Shown: positions 1 to 8,503 of the stretch, one piece after another
How positions within the stretch are numbered: position 1 is the first letter of the stretch
Layout of the letters: the number at the start of each line of letters is the position of its first letter
Assembly (NCBI GenBank): GCA_030407315.1
Contig: JALQPE010002726.1
Coordinates: 60,588-124,587 of the forward strand
DNA: 64,000 bases
Direction: 5' to 3'
DNA from: Asparagopsis taxiformis
Taxonomy: Eukaryota > Rhodophyta > Florideophyceae > Bonnemaisoniales > Bonnemaisoniaceae
Notes under the pieces: generated by a model
What the model was told of the DNA's origin: nothing
Databases searched by the model: none
The model's input: the letters and a program-made list of their open reading frames with translations, nothing else
Position numbers and translations under genes: made by a program

Positions 1-1478
1 ATTCGTATCGTACCAGGAATACCGCTCTACTCTGTACACGTTTCTTACATGGCGTGCAGCTTGTTTCATGCTTATGTACATTTTTTGGAGCCGACCAATT
101 GTGCCGATCGTAAGCAGCTATGCGAACACGCAACTTCCTCATTTGTGTCAAGTTGAGCAGGACTAGTGGAACGGGAAGCTGTCCCAGGAATGCAGCCAAG
201 TATAAGTTGATGGCCATTCTCAATCAGCACTATGTTGGAGAAGGTTTGACGTTGAACGTCCGACGTGTAGATCAGTAATTCTCTACTTGGAGTATGGAGC
301 GATCGGGAAACGGAGCGTGCACACGCACCCTTCTGTATGATAATAAATTTGGCCATACAAAAAATCATTAGTGTTTTTGTCGGTGCAGACAGAAAGAACG
401 AATCTTTGCGTATACACGACAATCGTTCTGCTGATTTCATAACTGGCCGCGCGCGTTTGCGTCATTGTGTCAGCGCTAGTCGACTCATCACCAGTGCCGG
501 GCGCCTCTGGCCATTAATGAGGCAGACTAGCCTCTCTGCTCAGATTTCTGGAACCAGCAGAAAGCGGTATCATCTGTGGACAGATCTGGAGGGGACAGAT
601 GGACATCCTGAGCACAGCAATCCAAAAATAATTGCACATTAGAACGTCCACAACCCTGATGATGCTTTGAACGATATATGGGCTACACCCACTCATGTCC
701 ATCCAACTGGGTAGATACTGAGACTACTGAGCAGACGAGAACCCAGTAAAGATAACCATTGATAAAATACTGAGCAATTTAAAAAAAGACAAGGTCACGG
801 TTTTCGTGTGGTGCCGCCGCCCGACCTTGTCGAGGAGAACTTTATTTTCATCATTCACTCCGTAGCGGTCAGGTGGTGAAACAATGGGGAAGAGCGACGT
901 TGGCTCCAATACTGTCCGGAATGACTAGACTAGGATAGATGGATTGTTGACAAATGGGGGAAGGCTTGATAGTAGATGTGTCCAAAATAATTGCTTTCAT
1001 CGATGTAGCTTGCCTCAGTCTTGGGTTCACCGCGGTGCCTGATAGCGACAGCAGAGAAAAAATGGGTACCAACATTTTGCCGTTGAGGAGCACAGCAGAA
1101 GTACAACAATGGACGCTAAGAGGCATTCTCATCGTGAAATACATTACAGAAGCTGCGAAAAGGTTGAAAATCATACGGTCGCACGCCAACTTTTTTTCAC
1201 AGATACACCACTCACTTGCGTCACTCTCGTCGGACGCAACGACACGACGGCCTGCATTGTTGTACAACGGCTTCTGAATGTGGGCGTCACAGCCTTATTG
1301 TAATCTCTTGACTGCTTTGTCATTATTTCGCGGTTGCGCTAAAATGCTTATCTTCCTTACAGAGCGATGATTAGCAGCCGCACTTGCTCAACTCGTCATG
1401 TAAAAATTCATCTCGTCACTCACACCGCACTGCCAATCTCTCAGCTTGCAAACCGCGCCGTTCACCCAACATTCCGTG
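1..1478. other. Intergenic, no supported gene
   Basis: Only short ORFs without recognisable protein features occur here on either strand. No tRNA, repeat or transposon signature was seen. The last 150 bases before 1479 are probably the 5' flank of the membrane-protein gene. Confidence 0.5.
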
Positions 1479-2795
1479 ATGGGAATTTTGAATTCAGTCG
1501 ACGTAACGCCGCCGACAACCTTATCGACATTTCAGTTTGAATCGGAGGCGGTCAATGTGTTGATAACATCTGTGCTCACTTTCTTCATTCTGGTCAACAT
1601 TAGCAGTATCGTTGACAAACTAATCACGCGTACGACGAAAGACGCATTCCGCTACAGCGCATGGCTGCGAACCTTTATTTTCTACGAGACTGACGACCCA
1701 ATTCGCATACTTGGCTGGCTGTACCGCCGCTACACCTACCGCGAGTCAAACTGGGCGCGACATCCACAACGGCTGCGTGTAAGTCGCTTATTCATTCCAC
1801 TGCTTGCGCGCGGCGTCATTTTCGTGTCGTCGATTGTGTCAATCGCCATTTCAATCCCAACCAATCGAGAGCTGTCCGGATGCGCCTCCGGCGATTTCCG
1901 GCCGAGGCTTAATGAAACGGATTTGGTTCCACTCGACCTTTCGCTTGGTGCGTCGTGTCACAATATTCCGCTTGTGAGTAGGGTGGGTAAGACGAGAGCG
2001 ACACTGCTTTATTGCAGCTGCACACAACAACGTACCGATATTAATTCACCACAGGATAAAACCGTGCTGAGATTGGAATATGATAGTCGCTTCGCCCAAA
2101 TTCGAGTTGTGTTCCAGACCGGTGACGTACAAGTTGACTATAGATATTACATTGAATGGCAGGGATTCGATGGCACTTCATTCCGAAGCGACATCACTAC
2201 TTCGTTGGACCCAGAGGCGCATATCCGGGTGATCAAGAATGGGTTGGCGAGGTCTAATTTCGACTGTCCGGAGGAGGACAGAATTGGGATAGACCCCAAA
2301 GAGGGGATATATGTTCTGTTGAACTGCACTGTGGACGTGTTGGGAGCTATCCGGGCGACGGAGAAGTTCGTGGCGGGAGCGCTTTTCATCGAAAAGGTGC
2401 CGCTGAGTCAAATCCGAGTGAATCCAAGGAATCCGAGGAAACGAAATTCAATATGCAGAGTGCGTGTGGAAGTAGCGAGTCCGATTGTTAATTTGATTCC
2501 GCTGTTCCTTGTGTTGGTGGCAATATCGGTGATTAATGTCGCGGTTGGGATAATTGTTGGCGGCTCCAGCAACACATTAGATTGCGCGTTTCACGTGATC
2601 AAGGAAGTCATGGGGAAAGATAGTACGTCTAATCCGTTGGAAGATTCTTCGCAACACAAGACACTCAGCGCGCTACCGCTGGTGAAATCGATGCGTGGCA
2701 GTGAGGGACATATTGGTTTCTTACAAAGAGAGGATGACATGCCCGTAGACGAGTTTGATGACGGCGTCATTGTAAGTAAGTCACACCAAGACTAG
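1479..2795 (+). CDS. Three-pass membrane protein, unknown function
   Basis: Single-exon ORF of 438 codons; the first in-frame ATG is at 1479 (the frame is open a little further upstream only with a TTG). Hydrophobic segments are predicted near residues 26-45, 104-126 and about 342-367. Between the second and third lies a roughly 210-residue hydrophilic domain with several cysteines and N-glycosylation-type sites, probably on one side of a membrane. The C-terminal tail of about 70 residues is acidic and looks cytosolic. I do not recognise the family. A tRNA-Ser gene follows about 110 bp downstream. Codon use and the full-length open frame support a real gene; the function is unknown. Confidence 0.7.
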   Translation: MGILNSVDVTPPTTLSTFQFESEAVNVLITSVLTFFILVNISSIVDKLITRTTKDAFRYSAWLRTFIFYETDDPIRILGWLYRRYTYRESNWARHPQRLRVSRLFIPLLARGVIFVSSIVSIAISIPTNRELSGCASGDFRPRLNETDLVPLDLSLGASCHNIPLVSRVGKTRATLLYCSCTQQRTDINSPQDKTVLRLEYDSRFAQIRVVFQTGDVQVDYRYYIEWQGFDGTSFRSDITTSLDPEAHIRVIKNGLARSNFDCPEEDRIGIDPKEGIYVLLNCTVDVLGAIRATEKFVAGALFIEKVPLSQIRVNPRNPRKRNSICRVRVEVASPIVNLIPLFLVLVAISVINVAVGIIVGGSSNTLDCAFHVIKEVMGKDSTSNPLEDSSQHKTLSALPLVKSMRGSEGHIGFLQREDDMPVDEFDDGVIVSKSHQD

Positions 2796-2904
2796 CAACG
2801 CAGTTGTGTAATAATTTATTATAGAAGTGAAAGTTGTATGGACCGGATGACAGTCCTTGTGTTGTAACAAAAACAATTGGCGAATCGCCTGAAGCAAGCG
2901 ATCA

Positions 2905-2986
2905 GATGGTATGGCAGAGCGGTCTAATGCGTGTGACTAGAAATCACATCCTTTCGGGGGCCCAGGTTCGAATCCTGGTACCATCG
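2905..2986 (+). tRNA. tRNA-Ser(AGA)
   Basis: Complete intron-less cloverleaf of 82 nt. The acceptor GATGGTA pairs with TACCATC and the discriminator is G. The D stem is GCA/TGC. The anticodon stem TGTGA/TCACA closes a CTAGAAA loop, giving anticodon AGA at 2939-2941. A long type-II variable arm precedes the T arm, CCAGG-TTCGAAT-CCTGG. The order is the normal 5'-to-3' one, in contrast to the permuted tRNA-Leu genes near 7.6 kb. Confidence 0.95.
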
Positions 2987-2993
2987 TTGGAAA

Positions 2994-3001
2994 TTTTTTT
3001 T
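2994..3001 (+). terminator. Pol III T-run after tRNA-Ser
   Basis: A run of eight T begins 8 nt after the discriminator base of the tRNA-Ser gene, as expected for RNA polymerase III termination. Confidence 0.8.
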
Positions 3002-3218
3002 GACACGTCATGTGTTAGGGTATAGTCTTACGTGCAACTGATAGGCCCATCAGTACGATAAACGTAAGTTATTAACAGCTGTAAACTCGACATCACATGT
3101 ACAATCCGACATCGAACATTCTTCTCCTTTGCGTTGCTCTCCTTCGTTTTCCAATTGCGCAATTCACATGTGTCTCCACACTCAACATCTCCCGACCGGA
3201 CGTCGCCGACCTCCACGA

Positions 3219-3866
3219 ATGTCCTCCAAATCACTCCAATTACTTCTTTTCCTTGTTATCTTCACCACCCGTGCGTTTGCTCAATTCTTCCCACTGCACC
3301 CATGTCTTCATCCCAACACAATCGTCAATACCCAATGCCGAACACTATGTCCCAATCAAACAACCCGTGTCCTTCACCAAACCTGCACCTTGTCTCTTGC
3401 ACGCCACATAGTGTCGTCCGAAACTGGTCACTTGCACGTTTGTGTACCCCGCCCAATATGTGTCAAGCAATGTGGCAGTGAGCCGCCAGGCTGTGTGTAC
3501 ACCGGGAGCTGTCAAACACTTGTGTGTCGTCAACAATCTCTTCTGCATTTCCGTCAAGTAGAAGACCCGGTGCCAGATGCAGACGTACTCTCGCCCATGC
3601 CGTCCCCAGAAATCGACGCAGACATTTCATCTACACCAGACATATTTCCCGATGTGCCCGCCGCCGCGGACAGCAACAGGAGTCCACAACGATCGGATGC
3701 GTCCGTTTGGGTCTGGCTGGTGCCGTTGTTGGGCGTTGTGGGCATCTGCGGCTCGATTCTCGTCATCTACCTCGGCGGATGGTGGAACGGTGGCAGTGAT
3801 CCACCTTATGTAAATGTAGATATTATGGCCGATGACGTTTTTCGTCAACAGACTACCGACTCTTGA
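3219..3866 (+). CDS. Secreted-type single-pass membrane protein, Cys-rich
   Basis: 215 codons from the ATG at 3219, the first ATG in frame. The N-terminus is a clear signal peptide (hydrophobic core LLLFLVIF, cleavage probably after AFA). An ectodomain of about 140 residues contains many cysteines, several as C-x-x-C or spaced pairs, followed by an acidic proline/serine-rich stalk. One transmembrane helix lies near residues 164-186, and a short acidic tail follows. The expected topology is type I, with the cysteine-rich part outside. No family is recognised. Overlapping ORFs in the other frames lack these features and were discarded. Confidence 0.65.
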   Translation: MSSKSLQLLLFLVIFTTRAFAQFFPLHPCLHPNTIVNTQCRTLCPNQTTRVLHQTCTLSLARHIVSSETGHLHVCVPRPICVKQCGSEPPGCVYTGSCQTLVCRQQSLLHFRQVEDPVPDADVLSPMPSPEIDADISSTPDIFPDVPAAADSNRSPQRSDASVWVWLVPLLGVVGICGSILVIYLGGWWNGGSDPPYVNVDIMADDVFRQQTTDS

Positions 3867-3934
3867 AACACACACAATCCGTTTTTACGTTATGTAAACC
3901 TGTCGGGTCCGCCCTTGGACCGCGGACCGATTAC

Positions 3935-6067
3935 TTAAACTCCTGGAAATTGAAATCCATTTGCGGCCACAACCTCAGCGCTATCCTCCTTCAGGAACAA
4001 TACACGATCGTGAAATTCCACCAGACTCGGACGATGTCCCACGCTGATAACCGCACATCCAATCCCACTCAGCCTCTCCATCACTCGCCGTTCCGATCTC
4101 AAATCCATCGCAGATGTGCCCTCATCAATCACTACTAATTTCGCCCCAGCTAGCACCACACGCGCAAATGCTATCCGTTGACTCTCCCCCGCTGATAGGT
4201 ACTCTGACCAATCCTGTGACTCGTCCAAACCACCCACACGTTCCACAAGTTGCTCAAGTCCAACAGCTGAAAGTGCACCCATGATCTCTCCGTCCTCCAC
4301 CCCTGCCATTCGCGGGTATAACACCTGCTCTCTCAGAGTACCTAAAAGCGTGTATGCTCGCTGAGGAAGAAAAAATACTTCTTCCAGCTTTGGCCGCTCT
4401 ATCGTTCCGCTACCGTTAGTCCACAGTCCTGCAATCGCCCGTAGTAGACTTGTCTTTCCCCGTCCGCTTCGACCTACGATCATCACCCTCTCACCGCTGG
4501 ACACACTTAGATTCAAGTCTTGTACAATGACCTCTCCGTTCGGCGCTCGAACAGAAACATTGGACAGCTTTAGTCCGCTTCCACTTTCTTCAATCTTAAT
4601 TCTTTCCTCATTTTCGTCACTATCCACATAGTCCCCTATGCCATTTTGCACATCAAATTCTCGCAAACTTGGTGGTACAACCCGTTCAACCGTTGACACA
4701 TAGCGCCACAATCGCTCCCATCCCGCTCCTAGAGAAGCATACCTATGAATATGTTAGATTACTCTGCTTGTCGCATTCATCAAGCGCTTTCGTCAACGTC
4801 CAAACTTACCATTTGTAGCCGCGGATGAATATAGATAAATCGACAAACACATTTTGGAATGCTGATGTTGCCTTCGTCAAATCCCCTAGCGGTATCTTGC
4901 CTGCGAAGAAGCGCGGAGCAAGAATTATCAAAGGGATCACTGCCGGGAGAAAGAAGAAAGAGTCAACAAACATATTCACTGGAAGCTCTGTCTTTTCTAT
5001 GTCAAGTGATGTTTCCGCTTTCATATCTAGCTTGTTCTCTGTATGTTCATTCTCGATCTTATCGCCGCTATAGAAAGCGATTGACTCGGCGTAAATGCGC
5101 ACACGTGCAATCGCAAAGCGAAAATCCTGTTTCTCAAACGTGTCAGAAAGTGTGATTGAATAAAACTGAACTGGGCAAGAAGGCAACGCAAACGTACTGC
5201 AGAACGACGCATATATTCGGCTTCCAAATCAACAAGACGTTTGCCGACAGTATTGATGAGAAGAGAACCGATGGAAACCATGACGACGATCACAAGGAAA
5301 ATAGGTGGATAGATGCGGATCAACAATACAGAGTAGAGCACGACATCGATCACCGTTCGCAGATTGCTCATAAAGATGTCAATAATCGAGCTCGAAAAAC
5401 TATTGAATTGGTTTTGAATGACCTCATCCGGGTTATCTACACCGTTTGTCTCATCGAGCAAGTTCGAAAGCCTGTAAAAGTTGCGATCTTGAAAGTATAG
5501 CGACAAACCACGTTTGGTGAGAAACTGACTCCAGCGCAATTGAAAGGTATTACGAGCAAACTGCCTCAAAGGCGATAGTGGAAAGGCGACAATGCAAGTG
5601 AGGAATAACTTGATCATTCCAGCTCTGAACTGGGGCAGTTTACGCTCGGAAAGCGAGGTCATCATATCACCGGACACGTTTGTGAACATGATACCAGTAA
5701 AACTGTTCGCAAACACCAACAGGACGCATATGAAAAGATGCGCTATAGCTAAGCGATCGATTCGGAAAAATGGTGCTGTGAGACGGGTCGATACATGCCA
5801 GAGGCGACGGAGACGTTCAAGAGATAAGCCTTGAGGATTTTGGCCAGCGGGGTACTGTTCGCGATGCGATGAAGTCGTGGGTGCTTTCTGCAAGATCTGT
5901 GCATCTAACAAGCGCGACCAATTTGGAGTGTTTTCTTGGGCGGATGCGCGGATTTGTCGAGATCGCGAAACGGAGCGTGGTTGCTTGACGGAGCGCGGGT
6001 GCGAATCTAGAGCGGCACGACGTCGCAAGTTGAGAACGGGCAATGCGGAATGGAAGCATAAAACCAT
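3935..6067 (-). CDS. ABC transporter, ABCD/SbmA-BacA-like half-transporter, three exons
   Basis: Spliced CDS complement(3935..4742, 4810..5132, 5198..6067), 666 codons. The introns are 5133-5197 (65 nt, donor GTACGT) and 4743-4809 (67 nt, donor GTAAGT, acceptor CATAG); both keep frame. The Arg/Ser-rich first 100 residues look like an organellar, probably plastid, transit peptide. A membrane domain of the ABC type-2/SbmA-BacA class follows, including the conserved WSQFLTKRGLSLYF and DNPDEVIQNQF stretches. The nucleotide-binding domain has Walker A GRSGRGKTS (about 488), signature LSAGESQ (580), Walker B VVIDE (601) and H-loop His634. Architecture and sequence resemble cyanobacterial and plant plastid ABCD2-type half transporters, which would act as homodimers. 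The substrate is unknown. All catalytic motifs are intact. Confidence 0.87.
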
Positions 6068-6708
6068 TGCGATTGAGGAGACGGATAAGGGTGACACAAG
6101 CGTACAAGCTGAGGATTGACAGGCCCCGAGAGTAGTGTGTGCATCATGTGATATTTCCAAGCGCTCACATTGAATTTGTTGACAGAGTGCAGGTGTATGG
6201 ACACTTGTTACAACGATGCCGCACGATATACACAAGTATGACGTTATTCCAGCGCAGCTGTGTTTCTTCAACGTGAGGTCACATCTGACAAGGACGATAC
6301 GTCTCCACGAACAGACGAATGCGGTCTTCGATGCCATTCAGCTTGAAATATGTTGCGATTGTATACAATAATTTATTCACACTGTACTGTAAGCTTTGCC
6401 TTATATTCCAAGTACACCAGACAGTGATAATTTAGCTGCTGAAGAGGAAGCAACTTGCTTTACGCTCATCTACCTAGTGTAGTCTTCTTTCTCACCAAGT
6501 TTATTGGCGGTACTCGTCACTGTTTGACGAGCGTATAATAAAGAAACATCATCGTGTTTCCATTCGCAAAGCCAGGCATCGATTACCGGCGGTTGGATAT
6601 GGCGCGGCAGTAGCTGTCAATGCTGGTCATTGCTGCATGAATTATGGGTTTCTTATCTCCAAACTACCCATTGCAAGTGAATAATGACAAAATTGGGTAC
6701 AAGTGCGT

Positions 6709-7299
6709 TCACCAGCCGAGAAAAGCATTGCGAAGAGCGCGCAAGTATTGATGATAAGGTATTGTGAGGATGAATCGCAGGAGATATTTGATGCACAGAA
6801 TGAGCGCGAGTGATGAATTAAAAACATGAACGGTACCAAGCGCGATGAGAAGCGGCGTTGGCGCATCCGCTTGGCGCTGTAGTAGCACGGGAATCTCGGG
6901 GATAGTACTGGTGCCCAGTACTAATGCAGAGCATAGACGAGTGATGAGCGCAATGATAACCACAGTCCATGCCTCTAGGATGTAACCGTCCAGAAGCGAT
7001 GTGTAGGATACGAAGGCGTCGAAGAAGAGGAAGATCGCGAGGGCGAGGGTGAAGAAGGGAGCGATATGATGGGCAACTGGAGAGCATTTGTGCACGAGGG
7101 TCGCAATGAAGAGAGCTGCGGTCAGAGAGGCGGGCAGGGACATGCCGTTGTAGAGGCATTTTAAAGCGATGAGAAGGCAACCTGTGAAGAGGTTGATGGC
7201 GAGCATTGGGTTGAACGTGCTCGCACGATGGGTCATTGTGGGAGTGGGGGAGGATTGGATGTGTTGTAGGGAAAGAGCAAGATAGAAACGGTCGAGCAT
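6709..7299 (-). CDS. Small multi-pass membrane protein, unknown
   Basis: 196 codons from the ATG at 7299; a second in-frame ATG 21 codons downstream could also serve. Most of the protein is hydrophobic, with about five predicted membrane helices and few charged loops. I see no motif that places it in a family. The ORF is uninterrupted, and an overlapping second ORF in another frame (6818-7180) is a lower-quality shadow. It lies between the ABC transporter and the tRNA-Leu pair. It could be a lineage-specific protein. Confidence 0.5.
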   Translation of the reverse strand: MLDRFYLALSLQHIQSSPTPTMTHRASTFNPMLAINLFTGCLLIALKCLYNGMSLPASLTAALFIATLVHKCSPVAHHIAPFFTLALAIFLFFDAFVSYTSLLDGYILEAWTVVIIALITRLCSALVLGTSTIPEIPVLLQRQADAPTPLLIALGTVHVFNSSLALILCIKYLLRFILTIPYHQYLRALRNAFLGW

Positions 7300-7523
7300 G
7301 AGCCGGTTAATTTACGAGTGCGTTTCGGCCCAATGCGGAACAAATTCGAAAGCGGATCGTGTGGGAGGATTTGCGCAGCAATTATTTACGTGCCAAAAGT
7401 TGTTGCTCCTCCTCTGAGGAGGCTCCTTACGCGCCGTGTCCGTAATGAGACTATTTGCTTTTGCTGTGCCTTGTATCCAATATAATTTCGTCTATGTATG
7501 GCGCTTTTCTAGCGAAAGTCTGC

Positions 7524-7531
7524 AAAAAAAA
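7524..7531 (-). terminator. Pol III T-run of permuted tRNA-Leu, minus copy
   Basis: On the minus strand eight T follow directly after the TCGGCTCG trailer of the permuted tRNA gene. The terminator sits just outside the leader/trailer stem, where a permuted pre-tRNA should end. Confidence 0.75.
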
Positions 7532-7543
7532 CGAGCCGACCCG

Positions 7544-7633
7544 CATAGCGCCTTAGACCACTCGGCCACGCTGCCCTGGCTGTGACAGCGGTGAGATTCG
7601 AACTCACGCATACAAAGTATACTACGACCTGAA
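7544..7633 (-). tRNA. Circularly permuted tRNA-Leu(CAG), minus copy
   Basis: The 3' half (7633-7583) lies upstream of the 5' half (7575-7544), separated by a 7-nt spacer. Joined in mature order they give acceptor GGCAGCG/CGCTGTC (one G-U), D stem GCC/GGC and anticodon stem CTATG/CGTAG. The loop is TTCAGGT (anticodon CAG). A long type-II variable arm (ATAC-TTT-GTAT), T arm GTGAG-TTCGAAT-CTCAC and discriminator A complete it. The type-II arm, A73 and CAG are all correct for leucine. The break lies at the 5' edge of the anticodon loop (31/32 or 32/33). Leader GGAGC..CCGA and trailer TCGGCTC pair imperfectly, and a Pol III T-run follows. Permuted tRNAs of this kind mature through a circular RNA in Cyanidioschyzon and green algae; that this one does so is inference. 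Confidence 0.9.
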
Positions 7634-7681
7634 CGTTGCGCGCGATTCGGTGCTCCTGCCCTTCGATGGCTTGTTTTCCTA

Positions 7682-7776
7682 TTTAAAATCACCCGAAATA
7701 AATGAGTTGAAATTAACACGTGACCATCAAATAAGAGCAGGACACCTGGACAGGATACTCAAGAGGGAATATATGT
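7682..7776. promoter_or_regulatory. TATA-like elements of the divergent permuted tRNA genes
   Basis: TTTTAAAT (minus strand, 7682-7689) and AATATATG (plus strand, 7769-7776) lie about 50-60 nt upstream of the two mature 3' halves. They are placed nearly symmetrically in the 200-bp divergent spacer. In a permuted gene the internal B box precedes the A box, so an upstream TATA element would make sense. This assignment rests on position and composition only. Confidence 0.4.
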
Positions 7777-7830
7777 GGGATTTAAGTACCAAACGGTTCT
7801 CTCACACATCTGAGCACGTCGCGCGCAACG

Positions 7831-7920
7831 TTCAGGTCGTAGTATACTTTGTATGCGTGAGTTCGAATCTCACCGCTGTCACAACTGGGGCAGCGTGGCC
7901 GAGTGGTCTAAGGCGCTAAG
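7831..7920 (+). tRNA. Circularly permuted tRNA-Leu(CAG), plus copy
   Basis: Inverted partner of the copy at 7544-7633. The 3' half (7831-7881) is identical to that copy. A different 7-nt spacer (7882-7888) and the 5' half (7889-7920) follow. The acceptor, D, T and variable arms form as in the other copy. The anticodon stem reads CTAAG/CGTAG, so pair 30-40 is an A-G mismatch instead of U-G. Leader TGAGCA (7811-7816) is exactly complementary to trailer TGCTCA (7927-7932), and a run of six T follows. The leader/trailer stem is thus kept with a different sequence from the other copy, which argues that the structure matters. The mismatch may mean this copy is weaker or decaying. Confidence 0.82.
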
Positions 7921-7932
7921 CAGCTATGCTCA

Positions 7933-7938
7933 TTTTTT
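7933..7938 (+). terminator. Pol III T-run of permuted tRNA-Leu, plus copy
   Basis: Six T directly follow the TGCTCA trailer of the plus-strand permuted tRNA-Leu. Confidence 0.7.
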
Positions 7939-8108
7939 ACCCCTCTCCGGTTACACTATGATCAATTCAAAATGAATTTAATGCACGAGAACATTACATA
8001 CGCTGCTTGATCCAAGTTATGAACGAAATCATGCTATAGCGGTTGAATTGTGGCATTGCTTTCCCCTCGAGCGAGCCAAAGCGAAACCTACTGGTGTGCG
8101 CGCAGCGA

Positions 8109-8300
8109 CCAATGTATCCGCGCCGCGCGGTATCTGCAGAGAGCGTGCAGACCAATCAAATGAGTCAAGTGCCAACATCCGCAGTGGAACAATTGGATAC
8201 CGCTCAGTACAATTACCTGACGAGGCAGTCGCCGATTGGACGAGATACACGAGTCGAGATGAGGAGAAGACGCATCCTGCTGATTATTATTCGTGATTGG
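8109..8300. promoter_or_regulatory. CCAAT-box cluster upstream of the bZIP gene
   Basis: Five CCAAT/ATTGG pentamers occur in 190 bp (8109, 8152, 8192, 8235, 8296), mixed in orientation and 200-400 bp upstream of the bZIP ORF. The spacing suggests NF-Y type binding. Similar clusters lie before the CAP gene and near 21.7-22.2 kb. Confidence 0.45.
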
Positions 8301-8503
8301 CACATCACATAATACCGCTGTGCTCCTCATTCCGGTTCTTAGTTGCAACTTTATTATTCGTCCCTGCGGCGACAGGCAGAGCACATATATCACTGTCCCA
8401 ATCGGGGCACAAACATCCTCCAGCAATGCAATATCCACCATTGACGCTTCGTAGTGGCCCTGGTCCACTTTCCTGAGCGCTTGTCAACTCAAATAACCAC
8501 TCG

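Noticed and set aside
72..909. Several overlapping short ORFs at the left end
   Set aside because: All are short, overlap on both strands and lack signal peptides, motifs or coding-type composition.
7544..7920. Two broken or tandem normal tRNA-Leu genes instead of permuted ones
   Set aside because: Each locus holds one 3' half before one 5' half, and these complement each other fully. Leader/trailer pairing and a T-run frame each locus, and no second halves exist nearby.
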